64,000 bases of DNA, taken from positions 186,001 through 250,000 of the forward strand of contig NZ_FOFN01000004.1 of the NCBI RefSeq assembly GCF_900111025.1, in the 5' to 3' direction. Below the pieces are notes generated by a model. It did not search any database, was not told the origin of the DNA, and saw only the letters and a program-made list of their open reading frames with translations. Position 1 is the first letter of the stretch. Each line of letters begins with the position of its first letter. Shown here one piece after another: positions 18,124 to 26,396 of the stretch. The stretch comes from Hyunsoonleella jejuensis. Lineage in GTDB: Bacteria; Bacteroidota; Bacteroidia; Flavobacteriales; Flavobacteriaceae. The translations under genes were made by a program, and so were the position numbers.

Positions 18124-20310
18124 TTAATCGTGGTCTTCGTTTCCAAATGGTTTAATAATAAGTCCTACACTAAATATAAAACCATCTGTAGGTGCATAAA
18201 TCTCTGGAAAAACAGGATTGTCGTGTGGCGGTAAAACCAAAGGTGAAAATCTGCTTTGTCTTCTATCTGTAAAGTTTTCAAAATTTACAAATACACTTCC
18301 TAATTTAAAGTTACGCATAACCAATAAACCCATAGTTACAAAGTCTGTAGTCTCTATTCCGTTAGATAAAAACTGTTTGCCTGTATAAAAGGTTTCGTAA
18401 CCAATTCGCCATTTTTCAGATTCGTACATTAATACACTACCTGCGTTGTGTTTTGCGGTTAATGGCTTCTGTGGATTACCAGGTAAATAATTTAGTTTGG
18501 TATCAATAAGCGCATAGTTTAAAAACCATCTAAAGTCTTTGTAAGTAAATTTTATATTGGTTTCTGCTCCTTTGCTAAAGATTTCATCTGGTGCATTTTC
18601 AAACTGAAATAAACCGTTATTAGTTGAATTTAAGAGTAAGCCATCATTTATTGCAGTCACATAGAATAATTGGTTTATAGAAAAACCAATCTCATCAGAT
18701 AGACGCGTTTGATAATTCAAATCAAAATTAACACCATAAGAACGTTCTGCATCTACTGTAGATTTATCTATTGCAAGCACATTTTCAAAGTTAATATACT
18801 CTGCTTCCTCTGTAAAAATATCTGGAATCTTATACCCTAAACCTCCACCAATTCTACTTGAAAATCCACTATTATTTTTATAGAGTAATGAAATTCTTGG
18901 AAGTGGAAAGAAACCGAAATCAGTATTATAATCTGCTCTTAAGCCAGTTTCCAATATCCAATTATCCGATATGTCGTAGATATTATTTGCAAATGCTCCA
19001 AAGGTTACATCTTTTTGGTCTCGTTGTAATGGTGCGTTATCATTTTCATCAAAATTTGAAGTATATAGATTAGCTCCAACTATCCAATCCGTTTTTTCTG
19101 ATGCTGTATTATATGTGATTTCAGTAAAAGTATTTGTTTGTTTGCCATCAAAATTAAAATCAGGAACTGTTAAATTCCTATCGAAAAAAGACACACTATT
19201 TTTAAACTCTAATGAACTAACAGAATCTAATTGTGTTTGATATACCAATTGACTGCTTAATCGTTTTGAATTATTTTCTTCTGTATATTGATGAATACCA
19301 TCTTCGCCATCTTCTATTTTGGTCATATCTCCACCAATTCTATCGTCATACGTTCCATTTAATCCAAACCAAAGTGTTGTTTTATCTGATGGATAATAAA
19401 ATAATTTTGGATTAAATGAAATTGATGTTGTTTTTGGTAGGTTGCTAAAGCCATCATCTTCTGGGTCGTATGCTTTTTGATAATGACCAGAACCATAAAG
19501 TGATACACCGAATTTTTCATTTCGTTTGCTATAAAATACATTGGCTGTACTTCCTAACGCTTGTGTCTGCGTGAGCATTATATCTAATGCAGGTTCTTCG
19601 TATGGTGTTTTAGATACCATATTTACTAATCCTGCAATAGCACCGCCACCATAAAGTGTTGATGAACTTCCTTTAATAATTTCAAATTGTTGTAAATCTA
19701 AAGGTGGTATTTGTAAAATACTTAACCCACTTGAGAAACCACCATATAATGGAAACCCATCTCTTAAAAGTTGTGTGTACCTACCATCTAATCCTTGAAT
19801 ACGAATATTGGTGCTCCCACTACTTAATGATGTTTGTTGCATTTGTATTCCTGTACTTTCTCGAAGCACCATAGAAATATTAGTAGGATTCATTATAGCT
19901 TTTTCTCCTAATTCTTCTGCACCTATAAACTCTATACGTGTCGGTATTTTTCTTACGGTTCTCGTACTTCTTGTAGATTGCAGTACTACAGCATCTAATT
20001 GATTGCCACCTTCTTTTAATTTAAAGACTAACGCTGTATTACTTGGAATTTGAATTGTTGTCTCAAATGTTTCAAAACCTAAAAAGGAAATTATTATTTG
20101 ATGCTGTCCGTCTGGTATTTCTGTAAAAGTTGCAATTCCGTCAAAATCGGTTACTGCTCCTTTTTCTAATGCTTCAAAGTAAACCGTAGCACCCAATAAA
20201 GGCTCGTTTTCAGCTTCTGTTAGGACTTTTATTTGTATGTCTGATGTTTGTGCCTGTAACGATAGGCAAAGTATTAATATGAGCTTTATGCTCAATAGGT
20301 ATTTATTCAT
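18124..20310 (-). CDS. TonB-dependent outer-membrane receptor of the metal cluster
   Basis: A 728-residue receptor. A signal peptide (1-20, ending LSLQAQ) is followed by a carboxypeptidase-regulatory-like domain at about 22-108, a plug domain (DAVVLQSTRSTRTVRKIP to STLYGGGAIAGLVNM, about 105-235) and a 22-strand barrel. It is smaller than SusC proteins and has no SusD partner. It resembles siderophore or metal-chelate receptors, which import their ligand with TonB energy. Being in one operon with a Fur-family regulator and a cysteine-rich DUF6660 protein suggests a metal complex as the substrate. Which metal is not readable from the sequence. Confidence 0.88.
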   Translation of the reverse strand: MNKYLLSIKLILILCLSLQAQTSDIQIKVLTEAENEPLLGATVYFEALEKGAVTDFDGIATFTEIPDGQHQIIISFLGFETFETTIQIPSNTALVFKLKEGGNQLDAVVLQSTRSTRTVRKIPTRIEFIGAEELGEKAIMNPTNISMVLRESTGIQMQQTSLSSGSTNIRIQGLDGRYTQLLRDGFPLYGGFSSGLSILQIPPLDLQQFEIIKGSSSTLYGGGAIAGLVNMVSKTPYEEPALDIMLTQTQALGSTANVFYSKRNEKFGVSLYGSGHYQKAYDPEDDGFSNLPKTTSISFNPKLFYYPSDKTTLWFGLNGTYDDRIGGDMTKIEDGEDGIHQYTEENNSKRLSSQLVYQTQLDSVSSLEFKNSVSFFDRNLTVPDFNFDGKQTNTFTEITYNTASEKTDWIVGANLYTSNFDENDNAPLQRDQKDVTFGAFANNIYDISDNWILETGLRADYNTDFGFFPLPRISLLYKNNSGFSSRIGGGLGYKIPDIFTEEAEYINFENVLAIDKSTVDAERSYGVNFDLNYQTRLSDEIGFSINQLFYVTAINDGLLLNSTNNGLFQFENAPDEIFSKGAETNIKFTYKDFRWFLNYALIDTKLNYLPGNPQKPLTAKHNAGSVLMYESEKWRIGYETFYTGKQFLSNGIETTDFVTMGLLVMRNFKLGSVFVNFENFTDRRQSRFSPLVLPPHDNPVFPEIYAPTDGFIFSVGLIIKPFGNEDHD

Positions 20311-20359
20311 TGAATTGTATTTGTAATTAACTAAATAATTGATTTAAAATCGATTTGTT

Positions 20360-20680
20360 TTAGCTTATTACTTGTGGCGGATGCCAAATATTGGAAAGGA
20401 AATTAAACCCGTAAATAGGTTGATATGTAGAAATTAACTCCGTTGAAATTTCAACATTGAGTTTTAAATCAAATGTCTTGATTGGTTCGTAAGTAATTGT
20501 CATACCACAACAATTACAAATACAAGTTACAGGACAAGAATCGTCGCTATCTTCTTGATGATTATGATTTGTACTTATTTCGTCTTGATGCTGCTGGTCT
20601 TCTATATTTTGACCATCAGAACAAGGCTTTGCTGAAAGCAATAGTATGATTAATGATAATATGATTGTTACAAATTTCAC
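20360..20680 (-). CDS. DUF6660-like cysteine/histidine-rich secreted protein
   Basis: A 106-residue protein with a signal peptide (1-18) leading to KPCSDGQ, a His/Asp/Gln-rich middle (DQQHQDEISTNHNHQED) and a cysteine cluster CPVTCICNCCGM, ending in IWHPPQVIS. This layout matches DUF6660, short periplasmic proteins next to metal-linked TonB receptors in Flavobacteriaceae. The clustered Cys and His are likely metal ligands. It heads the operon, 49 bp before the TonB receptor, and has a -7-like TATCTTTG and a repeated TTGCA site just upstream. Molecular function unknown. Confidence 0.75.
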   Translation of the reverse strand: MKFVTIILSLIILLLSAKPCSDGQNIEDQQHQDEISTNHNHQEDSDDSCPVTCICNCCGMTITYEPIKTFDLKLNVEISTELISTYQPIYGFNFLSNIWHPPQVIS

Positions 20681-20685
20681 AATTA

Positions 20686-20720
20686 CAAAGATAAAAATTT
20701 AATAATGCAATGGTTGTGCA
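20686..20720 (-). promoter_or_regulatory. Promoter with direct-repeat operator before DUF6660-TonB-fur
   Basis: A TAnnTTTG box (TATCTTTG on the minus strand, 20686-20693) lies 5 bp before the DUF6660 start codon region. Upstream of it, TTGCA-CAACCA-TTGCA (20706-20720) repeats the 11-bp-period motif seen at 17689-17703, with 13 of 15 bases identical. No ordinary -33 TTG at 19 nt is present, which fits activation or repression by a factor binding the repeat. Confidence 0.6.
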
Positions 20721-20751
20721 AAAAATTTATGAAATTCTATTATTAACCAAA

Positions 20752-21855
20752 TTACCATTTACCCATTTTAGAAAGTACTTTTTTATATTTAAGCATTTGT
20801 ATGTCATCCTTACAGTAAGGGTGCTCTAATAATTCTTTTAGCTTACCTATAAATTCTTTGGAAACAAACCCTTTTTTCTTTAAAATCTCAAACAGAATTA
20901 GAGCTTGTTCCGCTCTGTATTTAGCTTTTTTGACAAATTCCTCACCATTTTCTGGCTTTTCATAATGATTTTGAATGTCGAAATGTTTATCAATATCGCC
21001 TTTATATCCAATTAATAATTTTTCTGCATTCTGTTGGGTTACTCCATTAGTAGTAAATACATAGTCTCTATCTTGTGTAAGTCGATTAATTCTTGTTTGG
21101 CCATCTGCATAGTCATTGGGATGAATTTCTAAATAATGTGAGCGGTCTAAAGGTAAAGTTATTACTGCTCTTGGGTCATATAACCCTTGAAAACGATTTG
21201 TTTCAAAATGCCTGATGGATACAGGATTATCGCAAGTTATAAGAGGTGCATTAGCATCGTTAATTTTAATTACATTAATAGTACAGTCATACTTATATTT
21301 TACAAAGTTTCCCCATTGTTCTAAATGATTTACTAAAAAAACCGTTCTTGAACGTTCGTTATGTTCTTTTTTTACAGCTTCAATATCATCAATGTGAAAC
21401 TTCATTTTTTCACCATATAAGTTCATTTTTATTATTCCTTCTTCATCTGCTGTATGAGCTGCTCTATCAAAAATTTCATTATTCATACTCCGTTGAAGAT
21501 TTAAAATTCTTGGTGTTCTAAAATATAGTGAGAGACAAACATAGAGTATCTGTATTTTTTGTTCTTGAGTTACCGTTAAAACTTTTTCATCAATGAGCAG
21601 GGAATAGACCTTTTGAAATTCACTATCTACATTTTCAGCGTAATGTTTTTCTAAAGCATATTTAACCTCATCTGATTCTGCCGGTATTGTATAAATGTTC
21701 TTCTCAAAACAAATGTCTTTTGTACTTATTTGTTCTAATAACATATCATCATCGAGCTTGTAAACATCAACAAAATAATTTCTTTTTCTACCTTCAATTC
21801 CAAAGTTCTTTAAATACGAACGTGGAATATAATGTTGTTTTATTGGGTTTGACAT
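20752..21855 (-). CDS. DUF4238 protein, last gene of the Argonaute operon
   Basis: A 367-residue protein beginning MSNPIKQHYIPRSYLKNFGI, the hallmark HYxPRxYLxxF of DUF4238. Further family landmarks are the central helical part (LSLYFRTPRILNLQRSMNN) and ITCDNPVSI at about residue 205, followed by ITLPLDRSHYLEIHP. The C-terminal third is charged and helical. There is no signal peptide or membrane segment, so it is cytoplasmic. The biochemical activity of DUF4238 is not known to me; the invariant His, Arg and Asp residues could form a catalytic site. It starts 3 bp after the HEPN gene stop, so it belongs to the same transcript as the Argonaute. DUF4238 genes are often found in accessory, defence-like contexts. 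Confidence 0.8.
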   Translation of the reverse strand: MSNPIKQHYIPRSYLKNFGIEGRKRNYFVDVYKLDDDMLLEQISTKDICFEKNIYTIPAESDEVKYALEKHYAENVDSEFQKVYSLLIDEKVLTVTQEQKIQILYVCLSLYFRTPRILNLQRSMNNEIFDRAAHTADEEGIIKMNLYGEKMKFHIDDIEAVKKEHNERSRTVFLVNHLEQWGNFVKYKYDCTINVIKINDANAPLITCDNPVSIRHFETNRFQGLYDPRAVITLPLDRSHYLEIHPNDYADGQTRINRLTQDRDYVFTTNGVTQQNAEKLLIGYKGDIDKHFDIQNHYEKPENGEEFVKKAKYRAEQALILFEILKKKGFVSKEFIGKLKELLEHPYCKDDIQMLKYKKVLSKMGKW

Positions 21856-21858
21856 ACT

Positions 21859-22593
21859 CTATTTTACTTGGTTTAATGGCATTTCTTTACTACCTATTTT
21901 ATCTAATAAACTTTCGATGTTGTTTATTATCTCTTTAAAAAACTGTGGATTATCAAATACTATTTCAAATCTATTTTGTGAAGACACATATTCCTTTAAC
22001 GTAAACCGATCTTTGCTAAAACTCTTTAAGTTATTGAACTTTCTATCGCTATTATTGACAGTATCGTTATTTTTAATTATACCCTTGTGATGTACAACTA
22101 AATTACGCACTTGTCTAAAATTATCAATAAAACTCCATTCAGGATTGAGTATAGAAAAATCAACTTTAGCAGACTGCTTTAAAAACTTTTTTACTTTATC
22201 AATATCATTATTACCCTTTAAATCATCTACTCTATAGTCTGTTTGTTTATAGGATGCGAACCTATCACAACCACGTTTTAAAACATCTTCAAAAAAAGAA
22301 TACAACTGTATGATTTGAGCATTTCTATAATTTTTAATGTAAACATCATTAAACATAAACATATTGTCAATAAAGGAATCTTGTAAGTGGTCTAAATATT
22401 CTTCTGAATATTCTGATTTATCTACCTCTTTTGAATTTTGAAAATTATCATATTCAACCTCAATATTTTTTAATTCTCTTTCGAAATGAGTTTCCATATG
22501 ATTCATATAATCTTCAATTAAATGAAATTCAAAATGGATAAAGCCAAATCCCATTATAGATGCAAGTGTTTCTTTTCTTCTTAATCTTGACAT
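21859..22593 (-). CDS. HEPN-fold putative ribonuclease next to Argonaute
   Basis: A 244-residue, mostly helical protein. The motif FRQVRNLVVHHKG (R153 to H158) is the Rx4H active site of HEPN ribonucleases, preceded by a long helix with NAQIIQLYSFFEDVLKRGCD typical of the MAE_28990/MAE_18760-like HEPN group. The N-terminal 70 residues are strongly acidic and helical (HFERELKNIEVEYDNF). Length fits stand-alone HEPN toxins of defence systems. It lies 9 bp after the Argonaute stop and 3 bp before DUF4238, so translation is probably coupled to both. I infer an RNA-cleaving effector controlled by the Argonaute. An unrelated structural HEPN role is possible but less likely with the motif intact. 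Confidence 0.72.
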   Translation of the reverse strand: MSRLRRKETLASIMGFGFIHFEFHLIEDYMNHMETHFERELKNIEVEYDNFQNSKEVDKSEYSEEYLDHLQDSFIDNMFMFNDVYIKNYRNAQIIQLYSFFEDVLKRGCDRFASYKQTDYRVDDLKGNNDIDKVKKFLKQSAKVDFSILNPEWSFIDNFRQVRNLVVHHKGIIKNNDTVNNSDRKFNNLKSFSKDRFTLKEYVSSQNRFEIVFDNPQFFKEIINNIESLLDKIGSKEMPLNQVK

Positions 22594-22602
22594 ATCATTA
22601 TT

Positions 22603-24714
22603 TTATAAAAACCATAACGCATCTTTGGCATCGTCTGGAACGCCATTATTAAAACGCGGTGCTATTTGTGCTACCATTTCAGGATATTTAATTGTGATTG
22701 GTACATTTTGTTGTCTAAGTGATTTCCAATACAATCTGCTAAACTGATATACTTGTGTTAATAGTTCTAACACTACGTCTGCATCTTCAAAAGCATCTTC
22801 ATCTGGACTGCTTACCTTAATTTTTATTGGAAACGGATAACCATCTGTATCTGCATATCTCTGTGAATTAGGGTAACGCGCATTATTAAACAGTAGGAAT
22901 TGATTTTCGCTAATACGTATGTATGTACCACTTACAGGCATTAACTTTTTGTTCCAATTAAGGTCGTAAGCAATAATATCTTCTGCTTCTGTTTTATTGA
23001 TATTTAGAATGTAAAGCGGAATTTTTAACCCTAATGTATGCATCCCTCTAATAATTGGTTTTAGTTCCTCGTAACTCATTTCCTTATAGAAGTGAATGAC
23101 TACTTTATCTGCTTCTGCAACCGATGTAAAATCTCTAATGGCTTTACATATACTTCCTGCCAATAGGTCTGTTTCGTTTTGGTCAAAATATTCGAACTTT
23201 CTAAATAAGCCATTGTTTTGAAAACTAAAGGCACTTGCTATATACCGCCTGTTTTCGCCTTGATTGGTAAATGCACCAACACCAATTACTAATTCTTTTT
23301 TATCGGTTACTGCAAGTTTCCAAGGTGCACCACCTAATTTGGCGTGAATTGCTAATGCCATATTCTGTAATGAGAATTGGAAGTTATATTGGTTCTCGAT
23401 ATTGACTACCATTTTCTCATAATCTACAACCTGTGTAACAATACCTTCGTTTAAAAAGAGTTCTTTTATTTGAATATAGATGTCTCGGTCTTCGGGATTT
23501 GGTGTAAACTTATCGAATGGGCTTAAATAAAAAGCTGCATAACTTACATTTTCTTGGTCGAACGAAAGGTTCTCCAACTGCTCTGTGATTTCTGGTATTG
23601 GGTTGTTTTCGTTGGCAAACTCAATAAAATGTTCTTTAGACGTTGAAGCCTTAATATTTACATAAGCCTCAATCCCTTTAAAATACTTTTTATCCGCAGT
23701 AACACCAGTTTTAAGGTTGTTGTAAAAGGTTTTAATTGCTTCTTTATGTGACGTATGGTACACAAAGAAAAACTTAATGTTTTGGTTGTTGGGTCTTTTG
23801 TAAGGGGCGAGGTTATTCATTGCCAATTTAGGCACTAAATGTGTTTTTTTATTACCGTATTGGTCTTTACCAAATTCCAATAATCCTACTTGTGGGTCGA
23901 TGTGATTAATACGATTAAGTGGCACATCTATAAAGGCATCAGTCTTAAATGGAAATATGGCTTTAAAATCTTCTGCAAACAGATAGTTGGTTGCAAAATT
24001 ATTAATAAGTGCTACGTACTTTTGATATTTATTAATTGGTCTTATAGGTTCCTCAATAGGTATATCTAATGCTCGTGCTAATGACAAATTAAAAATTGGG
24101 TATGCTTGCTCAAACTGAATAGCATTGTAAAATTCTTCTTTTTCCTCTGTATCGAGGTCCATTTGGTAATTGAACGTTTTTTGACCATATACACAACGTT
24201 TTATTAACTCTGAATCCTCTATATCCTTAACCGATGTTGTAAGGACTTTTGAAGTACCATCGTATGATACAATTAACTCTGGTAAGTCTGTGAGTTTTGC
24301 AAACTGTATCTTAAATGAAAATTTATAGTAGAGGTTATAGTCTGCTGTATTCCCTTTTTTTGAAGGCATCCACACTTGTACATCACCAACGAAGTTTTTT
24401 ACTACTATATAGTCTTTCGATTTAAAATAGCTTCTTAATTTATGTTTAAGGAATTGCTTATAAATTCTTAATTCTCTACCATCTACTAAATTTAGCTTAA
24501 TGCTTGGTGCATCTGGTATTTCTGTTGTAAATGTTGTAAATATTTGGTCTTTGTTAGATAAGTCTGCATCTGGAAACACCTCTTTTATCTGCCTTGAAAA
24601 TTTAGATTTATGGATTGGATGACTACCTTCAATATCCTCTAAAGTTAAATAAATAGTAGGCGCACTATTAGGCCATTTAAAGTTTAGTATGTTGGTTTTG
24701 AGGTGTTCTTGCAT
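22603..24714 (-). CDS. Long prokaryotic Argonaute with degenerate PIWI catalytic site
   Basis: This 703-residue protein has the layout of a long pAgo. The N/L1/PAZ-like region takes up about 1-260, L2 about 260-385 with VGLLEFGKDQ, MID about 388-455 with YIQIKELF and GIVTQVV (YK...Q guide-5'-phosphate residues), and PIWI about 456-703. PIWI hallmarks are NMALAIHAKLGGAPW (451-465), GTYIRISENQFLLFNN (596-611) and a C-terminal helix with LPVTI-like VPITIKYPEM. The catalytic DEDX set looks lost: where active pAgos have IGxD this one has VIGVG (476-480), and where they have HRDG it has HFYK (541-544). It is therefore probably a guide-dependent binder, like long-B pAgos, that needs a partner effector. 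It is co-transcribed with two HEPN genes (gaps of 21 and 9 bp). Confidence 0.9.
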   Translation of the reverse strand: MQEHLKTNILNFKWPNSAPTIYLTLEDIEGSHPIHKSKFSRQIKEVFPDADLSNKDQIFTTFTTEIPDAPSIKLNLVDGRELRIYKQFLKHKLRSYFKSKDYIVVKNFVGDVQVWMPSKKGNTADYNLYYKFSFKIQFAKLTDLPELIVSYDGTSKVLTTSVKDIEDSELIKRCVYGQKTFNYQMDLDTEEKEEFYNAIQFEQAYPIFNLSLARALDIPIEEPIRPINKYQKYVALINNFATNYLFAEDFKAIFPFKTDAFIDVPLNRINHIDPQVGLLEFGKDQYGNKKTHLVPKLAMNNLAPYKRPNNQNIKFFFVYHTSHKEAIKTFYNNLKTGVTADKKYFKGIEAYVNIKASTSKEHFIEFANENNPIPEITEQLENLSFDQENVSYAAFYLSPFDKFTPNPEDRDIYIQIKELFLNEGIVTQVVDYEKMVVNIENQYNFQFSLQNMALAIHAKLGGAPWKLAVTDKKELVIGVGAFTNQGENRRYIASAFSFQNNGLFRKFEYFDQNETDLLAGSICKAIRDFTSVAEADKVVIHFYKEMSYEELKPIIRGMHTLGLKIPLYILNINKTEAEDIIAYDLNWNKKLMPVSGTYIRISENQFLLFNNARYPNSQRYADTDGYPFPIKIKVSSPDEDAFEDADVVLELLTQVYQFSRLYWKSLRQQNVPITIKYPEMVAQIAPRFNNGVPDDAKDALWFL

Positions 24715-24735
24715 AAATGAAATTATATTGTAATT

Positions 24736-25989
24736 TTACATAGAAGGTTGAACTTTATTATTGTTATCAACTAATAAATCTTTGTTTAGTAGTCTATTTA
24801 CAGACTGCATATCTTGGTATGTAGATTTAGCACGCTCTATTATTTTTTCAATAATTTTATCAGAAACTTCCATTTGTTTCACCAAGCCTAAACCAACCAA
24901 ATAATCTAATAAAAAGGATATATACAATAGTTCAAACTGTGAAAAAATATTGTTTTTTGTTTTAGTGCGATGTATTAAATAATCTCGATGACGAACAATC
25001 TTTGATACATATGTTTTAATATCATCTTCTGGAATATTAGTTATATCGACTAATAATTGCTTTTGTTCTAATAAATCTTTGGCAAAAGATGAGTTCTTAA
25101 TCTTATTACCAAATTTCAAACTATAAGCTTCGAAAGCTGTATAGGAATTTGTAAATCGCCTACTATGACTCGTTTTAACCGAGAGTAAATTTTCGATAAT
25201 AATATCAGCACAATAACCTATGCCTTCATTGTTATACCAATGCTTAATTATATTGGACAAATCATCTTTAATAGTATCATAGTCAAGCGCTATAAAACCA
25301 GATATGTTTTCTTTGTTGAAATCATCCTTGTAATATAACGAAGCCCAATTACCACAGCTTAAACATTTAAAATTAAAAGCTTTAAATTGTACAGACTTAC
25401 CGTATAAAAAATGAAATAATTTTTGAAATGAATTATATAAATCTATACTCTCAAGAATACTCAATTTTTTTTCTGATTTAAAATCGACATATCCAACATT
25501 GTCCATTCTAAAAAAGTTGTGGTTAGAAGTATATGATGTTGATTTTGTGATTTTAATAGATAAGTCTTCAGTAATATTCGTATTGTGGACTACGTCATCC
25601 TCTTTTTCAAGTTTGTCTTCTAAAGAATTATACCAATGCATTTTTCTAACCCAACTCACTATTGCTAAATTGTCAATTTGAAATTCATTAATTTTCAAAC
25701 CTATAGGTTCAATTAAATGATATGCACAAGCAAACGTATATTTAGGCTTATAAGTTTTAGTCTCTACTATTCCATTGCTACTGTTTTTAATCTTGCAGTT
25801 TACAAAAGTTAAATAGCCTAAACCTGTAAAAACCCCATAAATTAACTCTATTTGATAGGCAGGTAATCTTTCTGACAAATTGGTCGTTATGTGTACTTCA
25901 TCATTAATTAACTCTAATACACAAAAGCACTTATTATCCTCTGCAGATTTAAACCATACCTCGCCATAATATTTATTCTCTTTAAACAT
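24736..25989 (-). CDS. ApeA-like HEPN protein upstream of Argonaute
   Basis: A 417-residue protein. The N-terminal 200 residues form a beta-rich region (GEVWFKSAEDNKCFCVLEL onward) like the N-terminal domain of ApeA-type abortive-infection proteins. The C-terminal half is helical with SRRFTNSYTAFEAYSL and KIVRHRDYLIHR. The latter carries the HEPN Rx4H catalytic motif (R335, H340). A CxxC (KCLSCGNW, C209 and C212) sits between the two parts. ApeA family proteins act against phages by RNA cleavage. It starts 15 bp after the XRE gene and ends 21 bp before the Argonaute, so it is either a second effector of the Argonaute system or an independent defence gene in the same operon. Confidence 0.72.
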   Translation of the reverse strand: MFKENKYYGEVWFKSAEDNKCFCVLELINDEVHITTNLSERLPAYQIELIYGVFTGLGYLTFVNCKIKNSSNGIVETKTYKPKYTFACAYHLIEPIGLKINEFQIDNLAIVSWVRKMHWYNSLEDKLEKEDDVVHNTNITEDLSIKITKSTSYTSNHNFFRMDNVGYVDFKSEKKLSILESIDLYNSFQKLFHFLYGKSVQFKAFNFKCLSCGNWASLYYKDDFNKENISGFIALDYDTIKDDLSNIIKHWYNNEGIGYCADIIIENLLSVKTSHSRRFTNSYTAFEAYSLKFGNKIKNSSFAKDLLEQKQLLVDITNIPEDDIKTYVSKIVRHRDYLIHRTKTKNNIFSQFELLYISFLLDYLVGLGLVKQMEVSDKIIEKIIERAKSTYQDMQSVNRLLNKDLLVDNNNKVQPSM

Positions 25990-26004
25990 AAATTACTTTA
26001 AATC

Positions 26005-26301
26005 CTAACCCTTTTTTACAATCTTACTAATTTTTTCTTCAGCTATTTTGAGGATTTCCGTACGCTCTTTTTCATTTTTGAGCATTAATACAATTTGTTC
26101 GGACATCCATAGCTTAATTAATTCGTTTTCGTCTTCTTTTAATGTTTTGGCAAAAGCAACTACTTGTTCGCGTCTTGCCATCCGATTTCCTCGTTCTATT
26201 TTACTTAAATAGGCAACATCCATATTTAGGTTTGCAGCCATTTCCCTTAATAGCAAATTGCGTTTTTCACGCAATGAACGTATGTACTCTCCAAACTCCA
26301 T
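26005..26301 (-). CDS. XRE-family regulator heading the Argonaute operon
   Basis: The ATG at 26299-26301 (MEFGEYIRSLREKR) gives a 98-residue protein; eight more residues upstream are in frame but do not fit the fold and would cover the operator. Residues 6-60 form a helix-turn-helix (LLLREMAANLNMDVAYLSK and IERGNRMARREQ) like controller proteins of restriction-modification systems and Cro/CI-type repressors. The C-terminal 35 residues are a charged helix, probably for dimerisation. It is the first gene of the five-gene operon, 15 bp before the ApeA-like gene. An inverted repeat of 6+6 bp lies 12-35 bp upstream of its start, so autoregulation is likely. Confidence 0.82.
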   Translation of the reverse strand: MEFGEYIRSLREKRNLLLREMAANLNMDVAYLSKIERGNRMARREQVVAFAKTLKEDENELIKLWMSEQIVLMLKNEKERTEILKIAEEKISKIVKKG

Positions 26302-26312
26302 AATAGAATTAT

Positions 26313-26336
26313 TTAGACTTGTCAAATTTTGTCTAA
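26313..26336 (-). promoter_or_regulatory. Inverted-repeat operator candidate of the XRE/Argonaute operon
   Basis: TTAGAC at 26313-26318 and GTCTAA at 26331-26336 form a perfect 6-bp inverted repeat with a 12-nt spacer, 12-35 bp before the XRE start codon. The position is typical for an autoregulated controller gene. No confident -7/-33 pair was seen; an AAAATTTG on the minus strand inside the spacer is a weak -7 candidate. Confidence 0.45.
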
Positions 26337-26396
26337 TTTAACAAAAGGAAACCAAAGGAAAGTAAAAAGATATAAACAGTTATTAACAGGTAATGA

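Noticed and set aside
22603-24714. Argonaute as an active DNA slicer
   Set aside because: The IGxD and HRDG aspartates are replaced, so self-sufficient cleavage is unlikely.
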